The position numbers and the translations under genes are program-made. From Conexibacter sp. (GTDB lineage Bacteria > Actinomycetota > Thermoleophilia > Solirubrobacterales > Solirubrobacteraceae), in contig JAOPZG010000541.1 in assembly GCA_025964215.1 (NCBI GenBank), positions 1 through 10,239 on the forward strand: DNA of 10,239 bases. Reading direction: 5' to 3'. Under the pieces are notes generated by a model. The model ran no database searches. It had not been told where the DNA came from and saw nothing but the letters and a program-made list of their open reading frames with translations. Shown piece by piece: positions 1 through 5,463 of this stretch (position 1 is the first letter of the stretch; every line of letters starts with the position of its first letter).

Positions 1-404
1 CCGTGCGCCCGCGCCCGCTCCGGCGGCCGGTGCAGCCGGCACGGCAGCAGCACGAGCCGCCCCGGCGTCAGCCGCTCCCGCTCGACCGCGCGGATCAGGA
101 GATCCCCGCCCAGCCCGTGCCCGCCGACCAGCGGCCGCCGCCCGCCCACGTCCACGCAGAACTCCGCGAGCACGTCGGCCAGCCAGTCGAAGCTGTACGG
201 ATGCCGCGGGCGGTCCTCGGAGTCCCCGTGCCCCGGCAGGTCCGGGAGGATCAGCCGGAAGCGATGCGCGAGGTCCTCGACCGCCGGCTCGAACTCGCGA
301 TGGCTCAGCCCCACCGAGTGCACGAGCACCAGCGGCGGCCCCGTGCCCACCTCGCGGTAGGCGATCCGGGCGCCGTCGTCGGCATGCCACAGCCGGAGCC
401 TCAC
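1..404 (-). CDS. Alpha/beta-hydrolase-fold protein, N-terminal part, nucleophile Ser replaced by Gly
   Basis: About 134 N-terminal residues are visible; the gene continues past the left edge. The opening (LRLWHADDGARIAYREVGTG), then PPLVLVHSVG (first core strand and oxyanion-loop region) and LPDLPGHGDSE follow the usual order of an alpha/beta-hydrolase-1 protein (esterase, lactonase or C-C hydrolase type). The nucleophile elbow, normally G-x-S-x-G, reads G95-H96-G97-L98-G99, so the catalytic serine position is glycine (codon GGG, complement of bases 114-116). The catalytic Asp and His would lie outside the window. GTG at 404 is chosen as start because it forms a 4-bp GTGA overlap with the stop of the upstream lipoprotein gene, implying translational coupling. 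The family is clear. Whether it is an active enzyme is doubtful, and no substrate can be named. Confidence 0.8.
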   Translation of the reverse strand, partial: MRLRLWHADDGARIAYREVGTGPPLVLVHSVGLSHREFEPAVEDLAHRFRLILPDLPGHGDSEDRPRHPYSFDWLADVLAEFCVDVGGRRPLVGGHGLGGDLLIRAVERERLTPGRLVLLPCRLHRPPERARAH

Positions 405-862
405 CCGCGCGCCGCCCCCGCCGCGAGCCCGCGATCCAGCGCGCCCGCAACGGCAGAGGAGCCATCCCGCAGCCCGATCCCCGCCGTCTCGACCCGCCGC
501 GCCAGCTCCGAGGCGATCCCGTTCGAGTGCCCGGCGCCCCGCGAGACCGCCGCGCTCAGGAACCCGAGCCGCAGCGCGGCCTGCGGATCAGAGGACTCCC
601 GCGCCCGCGTCGCGTAGTCCTCGGCGACCGCGTGCACGACGGCGCCGATGTTCTGGAGCTCCGCGTCGGTCCGGACGCGCTGCAGGCAGGTGGAGATCAG
701 CGTCCCGCCCGGCAGCGCCACGGCGCCCGGCGCGCTCGCGAGCGCGTGCTCGTAGCCCGCGCGGTCGGTGTCGAGGCAGGCGTCGGGCAAGGGCGGCGCG
801 TCCTTGGTACACGCCCCGAAGGCGAGCGCGAGGCTCACGGCGAGGGCGGCACGGCACCTCAT
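401..862 (-). CDS. Small putative lipoprotein of unknown function
   Basis: 153 residues from the ATG at 862. The N-terminus has arginines (R2, R4), a hydrophobic stretch at residues 5-17 and a lipobox-like AFGAC with Cys18, followed by a short K/D/P-rich linker. This suggests export and lipid anchoring on the outer face of the membrane. The lipobox is imperfect (Phe at -3). The mature part is mostly helical, alanine-rich, and has two further cysteines (C29, C59) that could form a disulfide. I recognise no family. An alternative ATG at 871 would add three residues, but a -10-like TACGAT on the minus strand (875-870) sits exactly 7 nt before the 862 ATG and covers the 871 codon, so I prefer a leaderless start at 862. 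The stop overlaps the start of the alpha/beta-hydrolase gene, suggesting a two-gene operon. Confidence 0.65.
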   Translation of the reverse strand: MRCRAALAVSLALAFGACTKDAPPLPDACLDTDRAGYEHALASAPGAVALPGGTLISTCLQRVRTDAELQNIGAVVHAVAEDYATRARESSDPQAALRLGFLSAAVSRGAGHSNGIASELARRVETAGIGLRDGSSAVAGALDRGLAAGAARG

Positions 863-869
863 CGATCCC

Positions 870-879
870 ATCGTAGAGT
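870..879. promoter_or_regulatory. Symmetric divergent -10 region with two leaderless starts
   Basis: The 10-mer ATCGTAGAGT contains TAGAGT on the plus strand (874-879) and TACGAT on the minus strand (875-870), sharing the central TA. Each matches the minimal actinobacterial -10 TANNNT. Each is followed by exactly 7 nt and then an ATG: 887 for the MATE gene and 862 for the lipoprotein gene. No Shine-Dalgarno sequence precedes either ATG. I see no convincing -35 on either side. The promoter call is inferred from sequence only. Confidence 0.5.
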
Positions 880-886
880 GGCCGCG

Positions 887-2206
887 ATGCGCGCCCGCAA
901 CCCCCACGATCGCGAGATCCTCCGGCTCGCGATCCCGGCCCTGGGCGCGCTGGCCGCGGAGCCGCTCTACCTGCTCGCCGACACGGCGATCGTCGGCCAC
1001 CTCGGAACGCCGCAGCTCGCCGCGCTCGCGCTCGCCGGCTCGGTCCTCGGCGCGGTCGTCGCGCTCTGCAACTTCCTCACCTACGGGACGACGGCGCAGG
1101 TCGCGCGCCTGCACGGCGCCGGCCAGGACCAGCGCGCCGGCGAGATCGCCGCCCAGGCGCTGTGGCTCGCGCTCGGCATCGGCCTCGCGATGGTCCTGGC
1201 CGTCGTCGCGCTCGCCGACCCGCTGATGGCGCTCGTCGGCGGCCACGGCCACGCCGCCGACCTCGCGTCGCGCTACCTGCGCATCAGCGCCCTCGGCCTG
1301 CCGAGCGCGCTCGTCGCGCTCGCCGCCCAGGGCTACCTGCGCGGCGTCGGCGACCTGCGCTCCCCGCTCGTCGTGGTCGTCGTCGCCAACATCATCAACA
1401 TCGGCCTCGAGCTGCTGTTCGTCTACGGCTTCCACTGGGGCCTCGACGGCAGCGCCGCCGGGACCGTCGTCGCCCAAGCCGGGATGGGCGCGGTGTTCGC
1501 GGGGGCGCTGCTCCGAGCGCCCGCGCGCACGCGCCGCCCCAACGCACAGCAGCTCAAGAGCCTCGCCCGCATGGGCGGCCACATCGTCGTCCGGACCGGC
1601 TCGCTGCTGCTCGCCTTCGTGATCGCCGGCGCCGTCCTGGCCCGCGTCGGCGAGGACAGCCTCGCCGCCCACCAGATCGCCTTCCAGGTCTTCATCTTCC
1701 TGGCCTTAGTCCTCGACGCGATCGCGATCGCCGGCCAGGTCCTCGTCGGGCGGATGCTCGGCGCCGGGAACGCCGACCAAGCCCTCGCCGCCGCGCATCG
1801 CATGTTGGGGTGGTCGCTCGTCGGCGGCTGCGCGCTCGGCCTCGCGCTGCTGGCGACCAAGGACGTCCTCCCCGACGCCTTCACCTCGGACCCCGCAGTG
1901 CTGAGATGCGCTCACGAGCTCTGGCCCCTCTTCGCGCTCCTCCAGCCCACCGGCGCGCTCGTCTTCGCCCTCGACGGGATCCTGCTCGGCGCCGGCGACA
2001 CGCGCTACCTCGCCTACGCGATGGCCTTCAGCGCGTTCGCGGTCTTCGTGCCGATCGCGCTCCTCAGCCTCCACCTGCACTGGGGCGTCACCGGCGTCTG
2101 GTGGGGGCTCAACGCGCTGATGCTCGCGCGGCTGCTCACCATCGGCGCCCGCTTCCACGGACGCCGCTGGATGGTCGTGGGCGCCGACGCCGTCGCGAGC
2201 GTCTAG
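887..2206 (+). CDS. MATE-family multidrug/toxin efflux transporter (DinF-like)
   Basis: 439 residues, the usual length for a 12-helix MATE transporter. These are inner-membrane antiporters that export organic cations or other small molecules using a Na+ or H+ gradient. Family signatures are visible in both halves: EPLYLLADTAIVGHLG at residues 25-40 (first helix), GYLRGVGDLRSPL after helix 4, then in the second half AIAGQVLVGRMLGAGN and LDGILLGAGDTRYLA. The start pattern and loop motifs resemble the DinF branch more than NorM. ATG 887 is preferred because a TAGAGT -10-like element lies 7 nt upstream with no ribosome binding site. GTG 878 (three residues longer) is the alternative. The gene diverges from the lipoprotein gene. 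It converges with the thioesterase gene, and the two stop codons share bases in one CTAG. The substrate cannot be inferred. Confidence 0.93.
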   Translation: MRARNPHDREILRLAIPALGALAAEPLYLLADTAIVGHLGTPQLAALALAGSVLGAVVALCNFLTYGTTAQVARLHGAGQDQRAGEIAAQALWLALGIGLAMVLAVVALADPLMALVGGHGHAADLASRYLRISALGLPSALVALAAQGYLRGVGDLRSPLVVVVVANIINIGLELLFVYGFHWGLDGSAAGTVVAQAGMGAVFAGALLRAPARTRRPNAQQLKSLARMGGHIVVRTGSLLLAFVIAGAVLARVGEDSLAAHQIAFQVFIFLALVLDAIAIAGQVLVGRMLGAGNADQALAAAHRMLGWSLVGGCALGLALLATKDVLPDAFTSDPAVLRCAHELWPLFALLQPTGALVFALDGILLGAGDTRYLAYAMAFSAFAVFVPIALLSLHLHWGVTGVWWGLNALMLARLLTIGARFHGRRWMVVGADAVASV

Positions 2207-2631
2207 TCCGCCGCGCCCGCCGGCGTCCCGGCCTCGGCCTCGAGCGTCTCGCGCAGCTCGTCGGGCAGCGTCGCGGCCTGCTGCGTCCCGTAGTCGAAGC
2301 CGACCAGGACGCCGTAGCCCTCGGCGGCCAGCCGCGTGCCGACGCGCATCTCGAACTCGACGCGGAACGACGAGCGCTTCACGTTCCCGATCGAGCACGC
2401 CACGTCGACCTCCTCGTCGAAGAGGACCGGCGAGCGGTAGTTGATGTGGCACTCGGCGAAGATGAGCCCGAACGCGTCCGCCTCCGGGTTGGCCGGGTCG
2501 TGGCTCGGGACGATGGCGCGCAGGTAGGCGATCCGGGCGGTCTCGAAGTAGCGCAGGAACACCACGTTGTTGAGGTGGCGCATCGCGTCGAGGTCGCCGA
2601 AGCGCACGCGCTCGGTGTGGGTGTAGCTCAT
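2203..2631 (-). CDS. Acyl-CoA thioesterase, 4-hydroxybenzoyl-CoA thioesterase (hot-dog) family
   Basis: 142 residues, the full length of a single hot-dog domain. The N-terminal RVRFGDLDAMRHLNNVVFLRYFE (about residues 8-30) is the YbgC/FadM-type signature, with the catalytic Asp in D13-x-D15, then H19 and N21-N22. The usual Gly before the His is Arg here. INYRSPVLFDEEV (residues 63-75) is the typical second-strand motif. Such enzymes hydrolyse acyl-CoA or acyl-ACP thioesters in the cytoplasm; chain length and aromatic versus aliphatic preference cannot be told. ATG 2631 overlaps the stop of the upstream ppk2 gene (ATGA, 2631-2628), so the two are very likely one transcript with coupled translation. 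A longer open frame upstream simply runs into ppk2 out of frame and is rejected. The stop shares the CTAG with the convergent MATE gene. Confidence 0.9.
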   Translation of the reverse strand: MSYTHTERVRFGDLDAMRHLNNVVFLRYFETARIAYLRAIVPSHDPANPEADAFGLIFAECHINYRSPVLFDEEVDVACSIGNVKRSSFRVEFEMRVGTRLAAEGYGVLVGFDYGTQQAATLPDELRETLEAEAGTPAGAAD

Positions 2632-3410
2632 ACGGACGTCTCCGGTTCGAGGGGTTGGGGCAGCTCGAACCCGCGCGCGGCGCACCCACGCTCGATCTGC
2701 TCGATCACGGACTCCATCACCTTCACGCGGGCGAAGCGCTTCGACTCCCCCTCGACCAGGATCCACGGGGCCGTGTGGACGTCCGTGCGCGCCAGCATCT
2801 CCTCGACCGCCTCGACGTACTGCGGGCGCTTCTCGCGGTTGCGCCAGTCCTCGTCGGTGATCTTCCAGGCCTTCAGCGGATCAGCCTGGCGGCGCTCGAA
2901 GCGGCGCAGCTGCTCCTCCTCGGAGATGTGCAGCCAGAGCTTGGCGAAGATCGTGCCCTCGGCGGCGAGCGTGCCCTCGAACTCGACGATCTCGTCGTAG
3001 GCGCGCTTCCACTGCTCCTCGGTGGCGAAGCCCGCGACGCGCTCGACCAGCACGCGGCCGTACCAGGAGCGGTCGAAGACGGTCATCCCGCCCCAGCCCG
3101 GCTGCGGGATCCAGAAGCGCTGGAGGTAGTGATGGCGCTTCTCGTCCGGCGTCGGCGCGGAGAACGACGCGACGCGCACGTGGCGCGAGTCCAGCGGCGC
3201 GAGCAGGCGCTTGATCGCGCCGCCCTTGCCGCTTGCGTCCCAGCCCTCCATGACCACCACCAGCGGCGGGCCGAGCGGGTCGCCGTCGTGCAGCTTGCCG
3301 CCGAGCACGAGCCGCAGCTGGGCGAGGCGCCGCCCGCTGCGGGCGAGGCGCTCGTCCTGGTCGCGGCGCTTGAGCTTCTGGGAGAGATCGAGGTCGTCGA
3401 GCCTTGCCAT
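2628..3410 (-). CDS. ppk2: Polyphosphate kinase 2 family protein (polyP:nucleotide phosphotransferase)
   Basis: 260 residues from ATG 3410, a normal single-domain PPK2. These cytoplasmic enzymes use inorganic polyphosphate to phosphorylate nucleoside mono- or diphosphates, or run in reverse. Seen: a Walker A-like GWDASGKGG (residues 56-64), FWIPQPGWGGMTVFDRSWYGR with the Walker B-like D113, and an arginine-rich lid around residues 169-183 (RRFERRQADPLKAWK). Also seen are DWRNREKRPQY and the C-terminal WILVEGESKRFARVKVM. Substrate class (ADP, GDP or AMP) is not decided by what I can see. An upstream ATG at 3440 would add ten weakly conserved residues. 3410 matches the usual N-terminus better, but no clear Shine-Dalgarno supports either. 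The first gene of a two-gene operon with the thioesterase, it diverges from the BldC-like gene across about 110 bp. Confidence 0.92.
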   Translation of the reverse strand: MARLDDLDLSQKLKRRDQDERLARSGRRLAQLRLVLGGKLHDGDPLGPPLVVVMEGWDASGKGGAIKRLLAPLDSRHVRVASFSAPTPDEKRHHYLQRFWIPQPGWGGMTVFDRSWYGRVLVERVAGFATEEQWKRAYDEIVEFEGTLAAEGTIFAKLWLHISEEEQLRRFERRQADPLKAWKITDEDWRNREKRPQYVEAVEEMLARTDVHTAPWILVEGESKRFARVKVMESVIEQIERGCAARGFELPQPLEPETSV

Positions 3411-3463
3411 CGCGCCAGGAATGGTCGCAGACCGTGCCATAACGGCAGCCCGGACGCCGAAAC

Positions 3464-3514
3464 CTGCGCAAAGCCACGCGGAACGTCTCGAACGGGCCTT
3501 CGCGGGCTAACACT
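3464..3514 (+). promoter_or_regulatory. Upstream region of the BldC-like gene: TGCGCAA element and possible -10
   Basis: CTGCGCAA at 3464-3471 resembles the TTGCGCAA found before both large MerR genes further right. Around it, ACC, GCCA, GAAC and AACGG occur in the same order as upstream of the gene at 7001, though with shifted spacing. TAACAC (3508-3513), or AACACT one base later, lies 7-8 nt before ATG 3522 and may be a -10 for a leaderless message. The divergent ppk2 gene shares this gap. All of this is suggestive only. Confidence 0.3.
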
Positions 3515-3521
3515 GCTGTTC

Positions 3522-3812
3522 ATGACGCGGTCCACGCATACCAGCCGACTCGGCCTGACGACTTCCGAGGCGGCACGTCACCTGGGGGTCTCCCTCTCCA
3601 CCGTTCGCCGGTGGTCCGACATGGGGTACCTCCGCGGCTACCGGACGCCGGGCGGTCAGCGCCGCTTCCCGGTCCAGGAGCTCGACGAGTTCGTCACGTC
3701 GCTGGAGGAGCGCACGACCGGCACCGCCGGCCGCTTCGTCCGCGAGTCCGACGCGGTCGAGCTCCCCGTCGAGGCCGACGTGCCGCTCGCCGCCCCCGAC
3801 GCCGACCAGTAG
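3522..3812 (+). CDS. BldC/excisionase-type MerR-like DNA-binding protein
   Basis: 96 residues. Residues 11-60 (LTTSEAARHLGVSLSTVRRW, then GYLRGYRTPGGQRRF) form a winged helix-turn-helix of the MerR superfamily, short-form BldC/excisionase branch. The turn and recognition helix are at about 22-31 and the wing is the TPGGQRR loop at 42-48. There is no long dimerisation coil or effector domain. The C-terminal 30 residues are acidic and proline/alanine-rich and look disordered. BldC proteins bind arrays of direct repeats cooperatively and act in developmental control; whether this one does is unknown. ATG 3522 is chosen because it directly precedes the conserved domain. An open frame extends far upstream but is antisense to ppk2. 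It converges with the HD-GYP gene. Confidence 0.87.
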   Translation: MTRSTHTSRLGLTTSEAARHLGVSLSTVRRWSDMGYLRGYRTPGGQRRFPVQELDEFVTSLEERTTGTAGRFVRESDAVELPVEADVPLAAPDADQ

Positions 3813-3823
3813 CCGACCCCGCG

Positions 3824-3842
3824 CGGCGGGCGCGGGCCGCCG
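3824..3842. terminator. GC-rich hairpin between convergent genes, possible bidirectional terminator
   Basis: CGGCGG (3824-3829), 7-nt loop, CCGCCG (3837-3842): a perfect 6-bp all-GC stem in the 36-bp gap between the BldC-like stop and the HD-GYP stop. There is no T-tract on either side, so if it terminates it is of the tail-less kind often proposed for actinobacteria. In DNA this GC-rich, such a stem can also arise by chance. Confidence 0.35.
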
Positions 3843-3848
3843 GCAGGC

Positions 3849-5180
3849 TCAGCCGCCGGCCGCCTCGTTCATCCGCCGCTCGATCGCGAGCTCCTCGTCG
3901 TAGTCGGCGGCGTCCGCATGGCGGTACTCCGTGCCCTGGCCCGCCAGCAGCTCGGCGAGCGCCTCGACGTAGATGCCCTCGAGCTGCGTCCCCGCGACGC
4001 GGCGCAGCTCCGTCAGCGCCTCGAAGGACGACAGCCGCGTCCGGTACGTGTCCGGCGCCGTCAGCGTGTCGTAGACCTCCGCGACCGCGATGATCTTCGC
4101 GATCTCCGGGATGTCCTCGCCGGTCAGCCGCGAGGGGTAGCCCTTGCCGTCCGGCCGCTCGTGGTGCGCGACGATGATCTCGCTCAGCGGCCCGTAGACG
4201 CCGATGTCGCGCAGCAGGTCGGCGCCGAGCTCGGGATGGCGGCGGATCGCCGTCCAGTCGTCCTCGGTCAGCACGACGCCGCGCTCCATCACGCGGTCGC
4301 TCAGCGCGAAGCGCCCGATGTCGTGCAGCAGGCCGGCGGTGTGCGCGAGCTCCTGCTCGCGCTCGCTCATGCCGACGTGGCCGGCGATGTCGCGGGCGAA
4401 GCGCGCGACGGCGGCGCAGTGGCGGGCCGCGCGGTGGTCGCGGGCGTCCAGCGTCCGGATCAGCCCGCTGAGCACGCCCCACGAGAGGTTGGCGTACTCC
4501 TTGGTCCGCTCGCGCGCCGCGATGACGAGGCGCGTCATGTAGGAGAACGCGAGCAGCGCGACGAGCACGAGCGTGATGACGGCGAAGCCGGTCTGGGCGT
4601 AGACGGCGCCGATGGCGGTGACGAGCGCGATGTTGATGGCGATGGTCGGTGCGAGGTCCGAGAGCGCGCGGACGCGGTTGCGCAGCGCCTGGCCGTCGAG
4701 CAGCGCCATGGCGCTGCCGACGAGCTCGGAGTTGACAAGCAGGACCGCGCCGCTGGAGAGCGCCAGCGCGACGGCGAACCCCGCGCTCTCGCGGTCGAGG
4801 TCGGTCGCCCGCAGGACGACGGCGGCGCCGACGGTCGGCAGCGCGCTCCCGGCGAGGTTGATCAGCAGCGGGACGCGGCGGTAGCGCTCGACCGCCCAGC
4901 CGACGAGCTCGGCGGCGACGGGCACCGCGAAGGCGGCGGCCGGCCCGAGGAAGCAGGCGGCGAGGATCCCGCAGAGGAACGCGCCGGAGACGAAGATCCG
5001 CTGGTCGGAGACGTCGACGGCCAGCAGCCGCGAGACGATCGCGCAGGCCAGCAGGACGGCGCCGAGGGGATCGTCGACGGTCCCGGGATCGGCGACGGCC
5101 AGGGCCGCGGCCAGCAGAAGGCCCGCGGCGGCAACTCCTGCCGCGAGGTGCGGGCGCTGCACCACGTCCGACCCGCTCAC
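3849..5180 (-). CDS. Membrane-anchored HD-GYP domain protein (putative c-di-GMP phosphodiesterase)
   Basis: 443 residues. About residues 12-222 are hydrophobic with seven or so predicted membrane spans (LLLAAALAVA, FLCGILAACFLGP, VITLVLVALLAF) and no recognisable extracellular sensor. The C-terminal half is a cytoplasmic HD-GYP domain: H254, LLHDIGRF with H286-D287, RRHPELGADLL with H315, and HHERPDGKGYP at 339-349, which is the full GYP signature. VAEVYDTLTAPDTYR follows, where E368 takes the place of the usual Asp of VADVYDAL, a metal-site position in characterised members, so metal chemistry may differ. HD-GYP proteins typically hydrolyse c-di-GMP, some cGAMP. GTG 5180 is the start; a TAGCGT -10-like element lies 7 nt before it and there is no Shine-Dalgarno. 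It follows the micro-ORF at 5231-5317 on the same strand. Confidence 0.9.
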   Translation of the reverse strand: MSGSDVVQRPHLAAGVAAAGLLLAAALAVADPGTVDDPLGAVLLACAIVSRLLAVDVSDQRIFVSGAFLCGILAACFLGPAAAFAVPVAAELVGWAVERYRRVPLLINLAGSALPTVGAAVVLRATDLDRESAGFAVALALSSGAVLLVNSELVGSAMALLDGQALRNRVRALSDLAPTIAINIALVTAIGAVYAQTGFAVITLVLVALLAFSYMTRLVIAARERTKEYANLSWGVLSGLIRTLDARDHRAARHCAAVARFARDIAGHVGMSEREQELAHTAGLLHDIGRFALSDRVMERGVVLTEDDWTAIRRHPELGADLLRDIGVYGPLSEIIVAHHERPDGKGYPSRLTGEDIPEIAKIIAVAEVYDTLTAPDTYRTRLSSFEALTELRRVAGTQLEGIYVEALAELLAGQGTEYRHADAADYDEELAIERRMNEAAGG

Positions 5181-5187
5181 AGCGGAG

Positions 5188-5193
5188 ACGCTA
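5188..5193 (-). promoter_or_regulatory. -10-like TAGCGT, leaderless start of the HD-GYP gene
   Basis: On the minus strand TAGCGT (5193-5188) is followed by CTCCGCT and then GTG 5180, a 7-nt spacing identical to that at 862 and 887. A TAGACC, 4/6 to TTGACA, lies 18 nt further upstream as a possible -35. No ribosome binding site precedes the GTG. Confidence 0.4.
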
Positions 5194-5230
5194 CAGGGCG
5201 CCTCCGCAGGGGTCTAGGCGTCCGGACGGG

Positions 5231-5317
5231 TTACCGGCCGCCGACGTATCCGGCGAGCGAGGCGATGACCGTGAGGGCGCCGACGTAGGGCAGGGCGCGG
5301 AGCTTCAGGTTGTGCAT
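5231..5317 (-). CDS. Putative 28-residue single-helix membrane peptide
   Basis: The ORF from ATG 5317 to TAA 5231 encodes 28 residues. The N-terminal segment is basic (HNLKLR), residues about 9-24 (LPYVGALTVIASLAGY) are hydrophobic enough for one membrane span, and it ends VGGR. A strong Shine-Dalgarno, GGAGG (5329-5325), sits 7 nt before the ATG, one of only two clear ones in the window. The frame is open further upstream to 5461, but that extension lacks a ribosome binding site and crosses the regulatory region of the MerR gene. A TACGCT (5364-5359, minus) could be its -10. It precedes the HD-GYP gene by 50 nt on the same strand and could be cotranscribed with it. No family recognised. It could be a small membrane protein or a leader peptide. 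Translation is supported by the Shine-Dalgarno only. Confidence 0.55.
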   Translation of the reverse strand: MHNLKLRALPYVGALTVIASLAGYVGGR

Positions 5318-5324
5318 GGCGAGG

Positions 5325-5329
5325 CCTCC
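5325..5329 (-). promoter_or_regulatory. Strong Shine-Dalgarno (GGAGG) of the 28-codon ORF
   Basis: The minus strand reads TGGAGGCCTCGCC before ATG 5317, with GGAGG 7 nt upstream of the start. This decides the start at 5317 rather than the upstream ATG at 5461. Most other genes here lack any such site. Confidence 0.6.
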
Positions 5330-5372
5330 AGAGAAAAGTGGACGGATGACGGGGCGCGAGCGTAAGCTGGCT

Positions 5373-5388
5373 CCGTGCCTCTGCACGG
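5373..5388. repeat. Perfect inverted repeat CCGTGC-CTCT-GCACGG
   Basis: A 6-bp perfect dyad with a 4-nt centre lies in the divergent gap between the micro-ORF/HD-GYP side and the MerR gene at 5464. It directly precedes TTGCGCAA (5393-5400). It could be a protein-binding site or an RNA hairpin in the 5' region of either transcript. Its right half contains the TGCAC of the composite motif. Confidence 0.5.
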
Positions 5389-5400
5389 GAAGTTGCGCAA
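5382..5400 (+). promoter_or_regulatory. Composite motif TGCAC-N6-TTGCGCAA, copy 1
   Basis: TGCAC (5382-5386), 6 nt, TTGCGCAA (5393-5400, a self-complementary 8-mer). The same two words with the same 6-nt spacing occur at 6943-6961, upstream of the paralogous MerR gene. A further TGCAC follows at 5407-5411, and CTGTACG at 5436-5442 is also shared with the other promoter (6991-6997). Probably a regulator binding site; the regulator is not known. Confidence 0.5.
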
Positions 5401-5444
5401 AATCGATGCACTTTGGCCCCTGGGCGGGACTAAAGCTGTACGCC

Positions 5445-5461
5445 GTGATCCCGTTGATCAC
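5445..5461. repeat. Perfect inverted repeat GTGATC-N5-GATCAC at the MerR start
   Basis: GTGATC (5445-5450), CCGTT, GATCAC (5456-5461), ending 2 nt before the GTG start at 5464. A 17-bp dyad here is well placed for an operator that blocks transcription, or for an RNA hairpin that would occlude the start codon. It has no counterpart before the paralogous gene at 7001. Confidence 0.5.
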
Positions 5462-5463
5462 CC

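Noticed and set aside
863..1672. Long minus-strand open frame extending the lipoprotein gene upstream by about 270 codons
   Set aside because: It is antisense to the MATE gene, has a charged low-complexity composition typical of GC-rich shadow frames, and the lipoprotein signal peptide starts internally at 862.
1162..3000. 612-codon plus-strand open frame, mostly Arg/Pro/Ala
   Set aside because: It runs across the MATE gene, the thioesterase and ppk2 in the wrong frames; the composition is that of a shadow frame.
3423..3433. Short dyad GGTC-GCA-GACC before ppk2
   Set aside because: Only 4 bp per arm in GC-rich DNA; expected by chance.
5318..5461. N-terminal extension of the micro-ORF to 76 codons (ATG 5461)
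   Set aside because: It has no ribosome binding site, while GGAGG marks the ATG at 5317; the extension overlaps palindromic regulatory elements.
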